A stretch of DNA of 64,000 nucleotides, from assembly GCA_003577315.1 (NCBI GenBank), contig QEVK01000010.1, forward strand, positions 1 through 64,000, read 5' to 3'. This document shows, piece after piece, positions 55,543-64,000 of the stretch (its first letter is position 1; each line of letters begins with the position of its first letter). The notes beneath the pieces are model-generated. The model ran no database searches. It saw only the letters and a program-made list of their open reading frames with translations, and was not told the origin of the DNA. This DNA is from Hyphomicrobiales bacterium. Its GTDB lineage: Bacteria; Pseudomonadota; Alphaproteobacteria; Rhizobiales; Rhizobiaceae. The position numbers were made by a program, and so were the translations under genes.

Positions 55543-55978
55543 CCTCATCACAGAACCGCCACAACGGGGCCGGCCGAACGCGCCGGCCTCGTAGCCTTTC
55601 CGGCCCGCCCGACACCGAGGCCCGACAGCGCCACGAACGCGGCCAGTATCGGTCGGGCTTCGGGGCCGGAGTGCCTCCGAGGCCGATACGGCGCTGTGTG
55701 CGGCCGTGTGGCGGAACGTGCCGGCCTCTGTGTCGTGTCGGGTTGGCTGGGCGATTATATCACAATTTCCGGCATCGGTTACGCCATCGGGCCGATCTGT
55801 GCCGGGAGGCAAGGTGTGGCACTTATGAGACACTTGCCGGGATCGCCGCCTCGGGGCGATGTAGTCTGGTGGATTATTATGTTGTAGCTGCTGGCACTCC
55901 GCGCCTCGCTGCCCCGCAACCGAATCGAGATCAGAAGAAGGACCCCGCATCGCAACACAGAATCGAAATAGGATGGGC
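55543..55978. other. gene-poor stretch of the element
   Basis: No gene is supported. GC drops between about 55740 and 55960 relative to the neighbours. Several short frames exist on both strands, but none has an RBS or a recognisable motif. Confidence 0.4.
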
Positions 55979-56310
55979 TCAACCGACTGGCCTCGGATAC
56001 TTGCTCCAATCAATCGTGCCGTCCTCCGCGATGTCCTTCTTCCAGACCGCCATACCACGAGCAACGTAGTCCTCTGCCTCGGCGTCGGTACAGCGGAACT
56101 CGTTCACGCACCCGCGTCGACGCTGGTTATTCTCCGCTTTGGTGAGAGCCTGTACGTTCCACGGCACGTGAGTGCCAGCGAGATCGGGGTGATCATCGAT
56201 GGGCACGAGGTGATCCACCTCAATTCACACACATAGTATGTGTGTTTTCCCGGAGCGGTAACTATAGGAACGACTTTTGCCTCGGCACACCAGCGCGGAA
56301 TCACGGGCAA
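55979..56310 (-). pseudogene. HNH endonuclease remnant
   Basis: The part 56218-55979 reads VDHLVPIDDHPDLAGTHV and VQALTKAENNQRRRG, the second half of a phage-type HNH nuclease (the H of VDH and the N of ENN). In frame just upstream is a TGA (three codons before VDH); an adjacent frame upstream contains YYVCE, as expected for the zinc-Cys part. The N-terminal half is thus frameshifted or lost. Confidence 0.5.
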
Positions 56311-56412
56311 CGCCCATGCCCGTGGCAGGACGACGCCTCACGTCTCGGTCTCCATCTCGGTCAACCCCTCGGTGATCGGCTCCAAGCCGATGGTCAGTTC
56401 GCCCCGAAAGCC

Positions 56413-57867
56413 CTAACTGACGCTCAGCCTATGCGACTGAGCGCCCCGAACATACGCCCCGGCCTGTGGACCTCCACGAGTCCGCCGCCGCCGAACGCGC
56501 TCCCAGCCCATGTCGCGCATGGCCTTGCCGAGCTTCTCATAGTGGGAGGCGCGCTGCGCGACGGGGATGTCGAGCAGGGTCCAGATGTCATCGGCGAAGA
56601 TCACGCCCTCGCGATGGCCCAGCCACGGCAGCAACTCGTCATAGATCGGGTTGGGGGCTTCGCGCCGCTTCTGCTGCTCGACAGCCGCATCCCAAAGAGC
56701 CGGATCGAGCCGGGTCGACTCGCCCTGCGCCTCGCGTGCCGACGCCTCGGCCCAAAGCTGATCGCGGTCGCGCTTGAAGGCTTCAAGGTCGATGCGCTTT
56801 ACCTCGACCGGCCAGAAGCGCCGGTTGCCGGTCAGGCTGGCGAGATAGCCCGTCGCCTCGGCCGGGTTCACCGTGCCGAAGAACACGCACTGGCGGTCGA
56901 CTTCGGACGGCATGCGGTCGTAGGCGAGCCGGGCGCGGTCGCGGCGGCGCGATAGCTGGGCCTTGATCAGGCCGACATCACCCTTGCGCATGCCCTGCAA
57001 CTCGGAGATCTCGATGATCCACTTGCCGCTGGCGTTCTCGATCATGCGCTTGTCGTCCACGTTCAGCGGCAGGCTGTCCGAGAACCAGTCATCATGGACG
57101 GCAAGCACGGACAGCAGCGTGGACTTGTTGAAGCCCTCCGGGCTCTCCAGCACCAGCATCTCGTCATGCTTCGACCCCGGATGCCGGACGCGCCGAACCG
57201 CCGCGATCAACATGATGCGGCCGACAGCACGGGCATAGGGCGAGTCCTCGACGCCGCAGTAATCCGACAGCCACCTGTCGAGGCGGGGCTTCCCGTCCCA
57301 TGTCAGGCCGTCGAGATATCGGCACACGGGATGGAACTGGTTGGTGAGGCAGGTGTCGAAGACGACCGCATGGAAGAAGTCCTTGCGGGGCCGGAAGCGG
57401 AACCGCTCATCGATCTCCAGCCACAGGCGGGTCTCGGCGTTGTCGTCCAGCGTCGGACCGAAGCCGTCCAGCCCCTCGATGATCGGCCGGCGCGCAAAGG
57501 CGTCGAAGCTCAGCGTCACGTCAAGCTTCTCGAAGGCAAGACGGATGTTGCCCTGTGTCGCAAGCACCGCGCCCGACCGCTCATCGCGCTCGAAGCCGTC
57601 ATGGCCAGCATCACTACGCCCGGCCGGAAGCTGCGCCCGCTTCTCGGCGCCCTTCATCACCTTCTTGATCTCGTCCTCAAGCTCGCGAAGCCGGGGAACC
57701 TTATTGGCCTTGAAGCCGGCGATCAGTTCCTCATAGCGCTGAGGATCGGCAGCCTTCAGCTTGGCCATGCGCAGGACGTTCTCCTTCGCCGCCAGCTTCG
57801 GCCGCTCGCTCGCGGCCGTGTTGAACAGGTCGTCGCACGGATCGGACAACTGCACGGGCGCGTTCAT
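56413..57867 (-). CDS. VapE-family (virulence-associated E) helicase-like ATPase
   Basis: 484 residues. The VapE domain (about 170-400) has a Walker A-like SPEGFNKSTLLSVL (usual GxGKS; here FNKS), Walker B WIIEISEL, sensor-like FFGTVNPAEATGYL and GNRRFWPVEV. Proteins of this kind, with a primase, drive replication of satellites and integrated elements. The N-terminal 100 residues form a coil. Its ATG 57867 overlaps the primase stop by four bases (ATGA). Confidence 0.85.
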   Translation of the reverse strand: MNAPVQLSDPCDDLFNTAASERPKLAAKENVLRMAKLKAADPQRYEELIAGFKANKVPRLRELEDEIKKVMKGAEKRAQLPAGRSDAGHDGFERDERSGAVLATQGNIRLAFEKLDVTLSFDAFARRPIIEGLDGFGPTLDDNAETRLWLEIDERFRFRPRKDFFHAVVFDTCLTNQFHPVCRYLDGLTWDGKPRLDRWLSDYCGVEDSPYARAVGRIMLIAAVRRVRHPGSKHDEMLVLESPEGFNKSTLLSVLAVHDDWFSDSLPLNVDDKRMIENASGKWIIEISELQGMRKGDVGLIKAQLSRRRDRARLAYDRMPSEVDRQCVFFGTVNPAEATGYLASLTGNRRFWPVEVKRIDLEAFKRDRDQLWAEASAREAQGESTRLDPALWDAAVEQQKRREAPNPIYDELLPWLGHREGVIFADDIWTLLDIPVAQRASHYEKLGKAMRDMGWERVRRRRTRGGPQAGAYVRGAQSHRLSVS

Positions 57868-58846
57868 CGCTCGCCTCCAAAATCATAGTGGGGAAGGTCG
57901 TCGGTCCCGATGTCGAGCGGGCCGAAGGTTTCGTCGTCCATGTCGAACGCGGCGACCAGCCCAGCATGTCCGGCGTCCGCGACGGCGCGCAGTAGGGTGC
58001 GATACGTCGCGCCGCCGCGCTTGCCGGCCTTGAAGGACGCCCAGTGCCGGACTACGCGCTCCTGTGCGGTCTCGTCGGCATAGTCTGGATCACCGGCGCA
58101 CCACGCGAGGAACTCGACCAGACCGCCACCGCCCGTCGCATCGTGGCAGGCTGCGGCCAGCGCGATCCACCTGTCGTAGTGGCCCCGGCCAAAATCGGCC
58201 GGGTCGAGCACGGCCAGCATCGCGGCCATCTGCTCGTTGGTCATGATGCCCGCGCCCTCGCCGCCGATGCGGATCGCGTTGTCCTCGCGGGCGATCAGGG
58301 CAAGCAGCGCGTCGGGCGCTTCGCGGACATCGGAGATGGGCGGCAGCGGCTCGTCCTGCATATAATAGAGTCCGCCCGTATCGGGATGGGCGGCACCGGC
58401 CGCGACGACGAAGCCACCGGCAGTCCTGAAGTCGACGCCTCGATAATCCTTGAGCTTCGGATGGATGCGAAGCCCGGCAGGCTTACGCCAGTAGAGGTGT
58501 CGCCCGCCATCGCCCCGGCCGGTCACCACGGTCGGCGCATCTTCAAGGTCGACGCCGACATCCTGAGAAAGCCGTGCGAGCGGGTTGTCGCCCTGAGCGA
58601 AGTTGCGGGGATCGACGTCGATCACCAGGTCTGCATCACCAAGGCGGATGCCGATGTTGCCGCCCTGCTTCACCCATGCGGCTATGTCGCCGGCCAGCGA
58701 GTAGGTCTTGGTCTGCCAGCCCTCATCTCGCGGGACCTTCGTGCCACGCTTCAGCGGGAAGAGTTGATAACCGGCGCGCGCGAAGGCCTTCAGGACCTGT
58801 CGGGCCTCGGCTACCTGTTCCGGCGTCCTGCCGTTCGTAATACTCA
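57864..58846 (-). CDS. bifunctional primase-polymerase (PrimPol) of the element
   Basis: 327 residues. The archaeo-eukaryotic-type primase domain (about 15-200) has FPLKRGTKVP, the metal-binding DVDPRN and GRGDGGRHLYWRKP (GGxH). The remainder is a helical primase C-terminal region. It can start and extend DNA chains for the element. ATG 58846 is favoured by GAGG spacing over the ATG 58853 and GTG 58856 upstream. Coupled to the VapE gene. Confidence 0.85.
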
Positions 58847-59090
58847 TAGCCATCACCTCGTGGTGGCGCGGACGCGAAGACGATGCCGAGGTGAAACACC
58901 ATCTTCGCGTCCGCTGGTCGGGCCTAGCGCGACGTGACCCGACAGGTTATCCGGCGCGCGGTTGCGTAGCCGGAAATTCGATGGACACGCGCCGCTCGTG
59001 TCCGGTTGCGTCTCTACGCCGAGCCGACACCACGCCGCCTCGGCCGGGTAGCGGCACCACATGGGGACCGCTACCGCACTCTTCCAGTCC

Positions 59091-59402
59091 CTAGTTCAGA
59101 TCGGGAGACATGGCCTCCCACCAGTCCGACACCCTCGACCAGACCCGCCCATCCACCAGCGACTCGACCCGGCCATCGGGATGCTGGACCGCCTCGGCGT
59201 CCATCCATGCGCGCACCGTCTCAGGGTCCGAGCAGGCGATCAGCGGGCGGAGTCCCGCGTCACTGACCACCCAGCCGATGACAGCCCGCCGCTCGTGGAG
59301 GAGGTCAGCGATGCGGAGCGCGAAGGTGCCCGGCGCGGCGGCGATGACCTCGCCGCCGATGGTCCACGTTGCGCCCGTTGCGGTTCTTTCTGCCGTCCTC
59401 AT
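59091..59402 (-). CDS. hypothetical protein of the element
   Basis: 103 residues, no family recognised. The sequence alternates beta-like stretches (TWTIGGEVIAAAPGTFALRI, AVIGWVVSDAG) and ends in a Trp-rich tail (VWSRVSDWWEAM). Its start (ATG 59402, or GTG 59405) abuts the stop of the gene before (TGATG), part of a string of overlapping genes from 60392 to 59091. Confidence 0.6.
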   Translation of the reverse strand: MRTAERTATGATWTIGGEVIAAAPGTFALRIADLLHERRAVIGWVVSDAGLRPLIACSDPETVRAWMDAEAVQHPDGRVESLVDGRVWSRVSDWWEAMSPDLN

Positions 59403-59815
59403 CACGCGGCCCTCCGCTGCTGGCCGGCACGGGGCGCAGAGCCCCGCGCCAACGTCTTCACCAAGCCCGTATCGGAACCGCGACCCCGATACCGCTCGAC
59501 CGGGACAGCGATGCGCCGCCAGTGTGCCGCCCTGAGCAGGTCGCCGAGGGCTTCACGGTCGCCGGGGACCACGAGGCCACGGTCAGCCAAGTACCTGCTG
59601 AGCCGGGTCCACGTCTGGTACCTATCGGTGACCTCACCGCGTTCCATGATGAAGGCGTCGAACTCGCCGGCGACAGCCGGGACGAGCCGGCCGTCTCTGC
59701 GGACGTGCCACTCGCCGTTCCAGATCCGCGCGGGCTCCAGAAACATCTCGCCGCGCGTGATAGTGAGCGCCGTGGCGAAGCTGGTGTCCTCGTAGATAAT
59801 GGGCAACCTCTTCAT
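59402..59815 (-). CDS. hypothetical protein of the element
   Basis: 137 residues (MKRLPIIYEDTSFATAL...), no family recognised. FDAFIMERGEVTDRYQTW and RLSRYLADRGLVVPGDREAL suggest a mixed fold. ATG 59815 overlaps the previous stop by four bases (ATGA). A longer upstream frame is not supported. Confidence 0.6.
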   Translation of the reverse strand: MKRLPIIYEDTSFATALTITRGEMFLEPARIWNGEWHVRRDGRLVPAVAGEFDAFIMERGEVTDRYQTWTRLSRYLADRGLVVPGDREALGDLLRAAHWRRIAVPVERYRGRGSDTGLVKTLARGSAPRAGQQRRAA

Positions 59816-60015
59816 CGCTGCGCCTCCTGCTCGCCGAGCGCAGCCCGCACCGCCTGCGCCGCCGCTGCGCCCTTGTCGCCGCCCGTGACGGGCAGCATCT
59901 GGTTGAAGGTCGATCTGACGGCCGTGGTGATGTCTCGGCCGTCCGGGGCGAGGACCGTGGCCCCGCGCGAGATTTCTCGCGCGAGGACGGTGTTGGAGCA
60001 GATAGCCGGACGCAT
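59812..60015 (-). CDS. small hypothetical protein of the element
   Basis: 67 residues (MRPAICSNTVLAREISRG...), no family recognised. ATG 60015 overlaps the upstream stop by one base and its own stop overlaps the next start, which supports it despite its size. Confidence 0.5.
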   Translation of the reverse strand: MRPAICSNTVLAREISRGATVLAPDGRDITTAVRSTFNQMLPVTGGDKGAAAAQAVRAALGEQEAQR

Positions 60016-60392
60016 CACGAGCCCTCCACGATCTCGCGGAGCACCTTGCGCGCCGCGCGGTCGGCCTTCGACTGCTGCCCGGCTGCGGGCGTGATCGACA
60101 ACTCGCCGCCATCGCCGTCATCGGCGGTATCGATGTTGTCGCCGCGCTGGGCGTTCTCCTTCCAGAAGGTGTCGGCCGTGTCGTCGGCCCGGACCTTCCG
60201 CATGGTCTCCCGCATCGACGCGGTGATGGGCACCGCTGCGTCCGTGATCTGGAGCATGCGCTCGGCCGTCTCGGTGGTCGCCCGGCCGGCGAGGACGTCG
60301 CCGAACAGGGCGAGCATCTCGTTGGCCGCGTCGAAAGTGTAGCCGTGCGCCGGTGCCGCACTGGCTGTGAACGCGATCAGGGTGTTGCTCAT
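60015..60392 (-). CDS. hypothetical protein of the element
   Basis: 125 residues (MSNTLIAFTASAAPAHG...), no family recognised. An acidic mid-region (NIDTADDGDGGELS) and a basic C-terminus (KADRAARKVLREIV) are seen. ATG 60392 is chosen for GGAG six bases upstream; ATG 60404 is an alternative. Confidence 0.55.
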   Translation of the reverse strand: MSNTLIAFTASAAPAHGYTFDAANEMLALFGDVLAGRATTETAERMLQITDAAVPITASMRETMRKVRADDTADTFWKENAQRGDNIDTADDGDGGELSITPAAGQQSKADRAARKVLREIVEGS

Positions 60393-60533
60393 TTCAATCT
60401 CCATCGTTGCGCCCGCCTCGGGCGCGTTGGTGTTGAGGGTGCCCCGACTGGCAGACTTGGCCAGCACAGCATCCGCCTGCCAGCCGGGGCGGGACCGCGC
60501 GCCGCCAGAAGACCCGGCGCGCGGTGTTGGTGA

Positions 60534-61568
60534 TCAAGCGATCCCGAGAATCGCCCTCGGGCTCGTGCCCGGCCTGAAGCTGATGTCCTCGTCGCCGAAC
60601 TCCTCGATCAGCTTCCAGCGGGCAGCGCACTCGCGGCGCTCGGCCGCGAGAATCTTGCCGTCGATCTGGCGCAGCCGCCGCCGCCGCTCATGGGGTTCGA
60701 GTACGAGTTCGACCGCCGCGTAGGCCGCATCGACAGCCGCCTCGGCGTCGGCGAGAATCTGGTCGCCGAAGTACCGAGCCACCATCGCCTCGATGTCCGC
60801 CACCTGCGGGCGCTCGCCGGGGTGGCTTGCGCGGCCCGCAGCGTTGAGAGCCTTCGCGGGCCAGACGAGCGTAACGTCTGCCTCGGCCGTGGGCGGCGTG
60901 ACGCTGGGCTTGCCCTGCGCGGCCAGCCGTTCGAGCTTCAACCTGATGGAGTCCTTCGCGTAATCGGGCGGAGGCGGGGCCTGCTCGACTTCCTGCCGCT
61001 CGGTGTAGAGCCCGGTGATCTCCGCCGTTGCCTCTGCCACGAGCGCCCGACAGGCGTCGGCTGTCTCGGGCGCGTCTACGGGCACCTCGTCCAGCACGAG
61101 TTCGGCCGGCTCGTGGTTGTCGCCAGCCAGTCGCCCCGGCCCGTCCTGCGCCTCGACTCGCTTCTGCGCGAGCACAGCCGAGCAGGAGCCCAGCATCACC
61201 TTGAGCGCCTCACGTTCGGAGATGAGGTCCCGGTGCCGCTGCATAGCCCGGTCCCTCCTGTCGCCCGCCGCCTTGACCTTCCGGCGAGCGGCCTCGACCA
61301 TCTCCTCGGGCACGTTGCTGTCGGGCAGGACCGACTGCTGTTCGAGCCGGGCGAGGTTGACCTTCGCGGTCTCCCACGCCTCCGTGGCGTGGCCAGACTC
61401 GTGGTGCGCTCCTTCGATGGAGGCATCGTGGGTCTCGATCCGATCTGCGATCCACTGGACGCGCTGTCGCGTCCGCTCGGGCGCGGAGGAGAGAATCTTG
61501 TCGGTCGGCGTCACGCCACCGGGTCTGAAATGCGGGACGCCCGTGGCGTCGAGAGTTGCGTTGTGCAT
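60534..61568 (-). CDS. coiled-coil hypothetical protein of the element
   Basis: 344 residues, no family recognised. Long charged helical parts (about 25-135, e.g. VKAAGDRRDRAMQRHRDLIS) predict a coiled coil, then a Pro/Glu-rich stretch (QAPPPPDYAK), then a second helical block ending EFGDEDISFRPGTSP. The start MHNATLDATG at 61568 follows AAGGAA. It lies 22 bases after the AlpA-type gene. Confidence 0.6.
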   Translation of the reverse strand: MHNATLDATGVPHFRPGGVTPTDKILSSAPERTRQRVQWIADRIETHDASIEGAHHESGHATEAWETAKVNLARLEQQSVLPDSNVPEEMVEAARRKVKAAGDRRDRAMQRHRDLISEREALKVMLGSCSAVLAQKRVEAQDGPGRLAGDNHEPAELVLDEVPVDAPETADACRALVAEATAEITGLYTERQEVEQAPPPPDYAKDSIRLKLERLAAQGKPSVTPPTAEADVTLVWPAKALNAAGRASHPGERPQVADIEAMVARYFGDQILADAEAAVDAAYAAVELVLEPHERRRRLRQIDGKILAAERRECAARWKLIEEFGDEDISFRPGTSPRAILGIA

Positions 61569-61590
61569 GGTAGGGGTTCCTTCTGTTGGG

Positions 61591-61782
61591 TTAAGTCTGC
61601 TGGTCGATCCAAGCTTGGACCTCGTTGCTGCGAAACGCCTTCGCCGCCGTCCCGCCGAGAGAGACGGGACGAGGGAAGCTGCCTGCAGCAACCAGCCGGT
61701 AAAGTTGAGAGCGAGAGAGGCCCGTCGCCGCGAGGACTCGGGGCAACCGCCAGAGTTCAGTCGTGGTCGTGGTGCCGGGCAT
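61591..61782 (-). CDS. AlpA-type DNA-binding protein (excisionase/regulator)
   Basis: 63 residues, a MerR-like winged helix of the AlpA family: LWRLPRVLAATGLSRSQLYR, then FPRPVSLGGTAAKAFRSNEV and WIDQQ. These proteins control integration genes of mobile elements or act as excisionases. No integrase lies inside the window. Confidence 0.85.
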   Translation of the reverse strand: MPGTTTTTELWRLPRVLAATGLSRSQLYRLVAAGSFPRPVSLGGTAAKAFRSNEVQAWIDQQT

Positions 61783-61849
61783 GTTCTGCGCTCCAGTTCA
61801 GTGAGCGCAGTGTGCCGTGGGCTAGGGCCGATGGGCCACGAGGCTGAGT

Positions 61850-62908
61850 CTATCGGGCTGCACGGAGCTTGCGCATCGCGTTAGATTCCGCGCGTGTCAT
61901 GATGCGGGACATGCCCTCGTCCCGGTCGTAGTCGATGATGTGGTTGGGATCGGAGTGCAGACCGCCGCGAAGTCGAAACGCCTCCACGGTGACCGCCAAC
62001 AACCAGTCCCGTCGCTTCATCCAGCGTCGGACCTTCCGGGGGTCCTTGTGCCCAAGAGCCTTAGCGACCGCATCATCATTATCCTCGGCCAGTCCCTTCG
62101 CCCTCCGACCAGCCTCGACGCGAGCGGCCTTGGCGATCTCATCGGGCCATCGGCCTACCTTGCTGTGCTGGCCAAGCAGGCGCGCGATCTCGTCGCGCGT
62201 GTCGCGGCGAGGCGGCTTGCCCTGCTCGGTCGTGTGTTCGAGGGCAAGGTAGAACACCACCTTGTTAGGCGGTTCATAGGGATCGAAAAGCTGATCGACA
62301 GCCTGCCTGCTGATGTCCAACTCCGAAGCGATCTCGGTCGATGTGCGGCCGGTCGCCTTGGCCTGACGGACGAACGCTCGCCGCTTCTCGGTGATGATGG
62401 AATCTGGATCTATGTGGAGCGCCCGGCCGATCAGTTCCAGCGCCCGACGCGGCAGCGGTTCGCCACGGACAAGATGGTGGTCGAGAACCTGCAGGGCGAT
62501 CCGGCGCGGTCCCTCGGCGCGCTTGCTCCGGTCGAGGTCAGCGTGGGCATCTTCGATGGCGCGGGCGATGATGGCATCGGCCTTGGAGCGATCAGCCCGC
62601 TCGGCCTCTGAGCCGTGAACCGAGACGAGCGACGTCCGCCAAGCGGGCGGTGTGGCGACCAGCGGCGGATCGCAGACGATCCAGTTCGGCGCGGGCAGCG
62701 GTTCGGGCGGAGGAGCAGCAGGGTTGTCCCAGCCGGGATACTGCAGCCGCCAGAGCGCGTCGAACAAGGCGCGCAGCCGTTCCTGCCGCTCGGTGCGCTG
62801 GGCGTAGGTCTCGCCCTCGGGAACGCGTAGCGCCGCGCCGATGTAGGCGAGCAGACGCTCGAACTCGGCGTCGTCGGGGTGCGGGTCGTCGTGGGCGTCC
62901 TCGGTCAT
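61850..62908 (-). CDS. hypothetical protein with a central helix-turn-helix
   Basis: 352 residues. The middle has ATGRTSTEIASELDISRQAV, a sigma-70-region-4-like helix-turn-helix. The C-terminal block (DNDDAVAKALGHKDPRKVRR onward) resembles another DNA-binding helix pair. The N-terminus is acidic. ATG 62908 is used; a TTG at 62953 would add 15 residues and enter the palindrome region. It may regulate or initiate replication of the element. Confidence 0.6.
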   Translation of the reverse strand: MTEDAHDDPHPDDAEFERLLAYIGAALRVPEGETYAQRTERQERLRALFDALWRLQYPGWDNPAAPPPEPLPAPNWIVCDPPLVATPPAWRTSLVSVHGSEAERADRSKADAIIARAIEDAHADLDRSKRAEGPRRIALQVLDHHLVRGEPLPRRALELIGRALHIDPDSIITEKRRAFVRQAKATGRTSTEIASELDISRQAVDQLFDPYEPPNKVVFYLALEHTTEQGKPPRRDTRDEIARLLGQHSKVGRWPDEIAKAARVEAGRRAKGLAEDNDDAVAKALGHKDPRKVRRWMKRRDWLLAVTVEAFRLRGGLHSDPNHIIDYDRDEGMSRIMTRAESNAMRKLRAAR

Positions 62909-62959
62909 AGCCCGGATTCTACCATAGGTGGTGGCAAGCTCGTAGTCCGACAAGGCCCG

Positions 62960-63067
62960 GTGGTGCGATCCGCACCACGGCGCGCCACCGTGGTGACGCG
63001 AAGCTATAACTTCGGACCCGGCTTGCCACGGTCGGTGGCAACGTCAGTGCCAGACTGGCACTGACGT
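62960..63067. repeat. cluster of five inverted repeats between divergent genes
   Basis: GTGGTGCG-ATC-CGCACCAC (62960-62978); CACCACGG-N7-CCGTGGTG (62973-62995, alternative to the first); CGAAG-CTATAA-CTTCG (62999-63014); TTGCCAC-N5-GTGGCAA (63023-63041); ACGTCAGTGCCAG-A-CTGGCACTGACGT (63041-63067, 13-bp perfect arms). A likely operator, origin or recombination region for the element. Confidence 0.6.
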
Positions 63068-63223
63068 GGGCGGTATCGCTGTGCGGGCCGGGCTGGCGAG
63101 GGGCGCTGACAGCGATATGGCGGTGCAAGCGACCTCGTTAACCATGCTGATCTGATGGCCGTCGACTTCTCAGGCACGTCAAGCCCTTGTGCTCCCGTAC
63201 CGAGAACGGAAGGAGTACGGAGT

Positions 63224-64000
63224 ATGGCGAAGGCCAAGGTCCACCACATCGAGGAAGGCCACCTCGTCCGAGCGAAGCAGTTCGCGTCAGAGGCCGAGAG
63301 CCTCGGGCGGAAGAGCATCGAGGCGTGGACGCGCTGTGCCGACGAGATCATCGCGGCCAAGGAGGCCGCGAAGGCTGAGGGCCGGAAGCTGACCGACGCC
63401 GATGTCGGGCGGGCGATGGGATGGGGAGTATGGTCGAACGCAGAGTGCGGCGAAGAACGCTGCGAGAAGGTGAAGCGCCTCGTAGCGTGGCGACGTAAGC
63501 ACTCTGGTCCTGCTTTACCCGATTACCCACCCTTCGGTGGACCGAAGGCGTCTGAGGCGGCGGCTCACGTTCACGCTCGCAAGGCCACCCGCGAGCAGCC
63601 CGACGTCATCATCGCCGAGGCCATCAAGCATCCCGACATCGCCCGGCGCATCCGCGACGAACTGGACGAGTTCCTCGGAGCCTCAGAGCCCGACGACCCC
63701 GCGCCCGAAGAGCCGCCCGCAGCCCGTCCGCGCGCCAGTGCCGCTGAGCCGACCATGACGAGGGAGGAGTTCGACCGCAGGATGGCTGAGGTCGCGCAAG
63801 CCCGTGCCTCCCTCGAAGCCGAAGAGCGCGCCGAGGCTGAGGCCGAGGAGCGCAAGTTCGAAGAGGCCGAGCGCGCGCAGGCCGAGCACGACGCCACGCC
63901 TGTCGGGCAGGTCGAGACCATGATCAGTCGGCTGCGTGGCATCTATGGGATGATGGCGCTCACCCCTTTGGCGAACCTCACCCCGACCCTGATCGACCAG
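63224..64000 (+). CDS. hypothetical protein, C-terminus cut by the right edge
   Basis: 259 codons seen, no stop in the window. MAKAKVHHIEEGHLVRAKQF starts a helical N-terminus. RKLTDADVGRAMGWGVWSN (about 58-76) looks like a small helix-turn-helix. HPDIARRIRDELDEFLG and a long Glu/Ala coil (about 180-230) follow. This resembles ParB-like or plasmid DNA-binding proteins in layout only. ATG 63224 follows GGAAGGAG. It is divergent from the 61850-62908 gene across the palindrome cluster. Confidence 0.65.
   Translation, partial: MAKAKVHHIEEGHLVRAKQFASEAESLGRKSIEAWTRCADEIIAAKEAAKAEGRKLTDADVGRAMGWGVWSNAECGEERCEKVKRLVAWRRKHSGPALPDYPPFGGPKASEAAAHVHARKATREQPDVIIAEAIKHPDIARRIRDELDEFLGASEPDDPAPEEPPAARPRASAAEPTMTREEFDRRMAEVAQARASLEAEERAEAEAEERKFEEAERAQAEHDATPVGQVETMISRLRGIYGMMALTPLANLTPTLIDQ

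Noticed and set aside
62999-63014. loxP-like site, because of ATAACTTCG
   Set aside because: Only nine bases agree with a loxP arm; the spacer and second arm do not match, and no Cre-like recombinase is in the window.

Overview
The window looks like a chromosome segment of a high-GC alphaproteobacterium of the order Hyphomicrobiales (Rhizobiales), probably near Mesorhizobium and its relatives. The reasons are the gene order rpsA-cmk-aroA-FYDLN protein-tRNA-Ala, a CP4-type (class II) EPSP synthase, rhizobial-type palindromic repeats and GC-rich codon use. Species level is inference.

Layout. 1-4.7 kb is housekeeping: rpsA (cut by the left edge), cmk, a divergent SDR, aroA, a FYDLN-acid protein and tRNA-Ala(GGC). 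About 4.7-38.1 kb is a catabolic island. It starts at the tRNA 3' end beside an IS3 transposase remnant and ends in a graveyard of four broken transposases. 38.2-45.8 kb is core again: RNase D-like protein, M20 peptidase, a candidate small RNA, polA, a soluble chemoreceptor and rpe. 46.0-53.2 kb holds two exported caspase-like proteins and an exported Memo-CapA fusion. 53.65 kb to the right edge is part of an integrated element: VapE helicase, primase-polymerase, AlpA-type regulator, many small overlapping unknown genes, and a palindrome cluster between divergent genes.

The island is the notable part. A compact nine-gene minus-strand operon (17576 down to 6806) joins a PPDK/PEP-synthase-like kinase that has no PEP/pyruvate barrel, a separate His-swivel protein, an unrecognised 517-residue protein, a winged-helix-like partner, a three-subunit biotin carboxylase, an acyl-CoA ligase and a thiolase. 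I infer an activation route in which a substrate is phosphorylated, carboxylated by the biotin enzyme, converted to a CoA ester and cleaved by thiolase. Phenylphosphate synthase/carboxylase and the acetone and acetophenone carboxylases are loose precedents. Around it are a second ligase/thiolase pair, a SurE-type and a tyrosine-type phosphatase, a sugar-type ABC importer, a zinc alcohol dehydrogenase, three SDR-type or hydrolase genes (one broken), a full beta-oxidation set and BioY, a biotin transporter that could feed the biotin enzyme. A secondary alcohol or ketone is a plausible substrate, but it cannot be read from the sequence.

Two FadR-type GntR regulators flank the island. Most of its promoters carry a short palindrome of one of two flavours, ATTGT-N3-ACAAT or ATCGT-N3-ACGAT, both fitting the FadR-type pattern TNGTNNNACNA. 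This ties the separate transcription units into one or two overlapping regulons.
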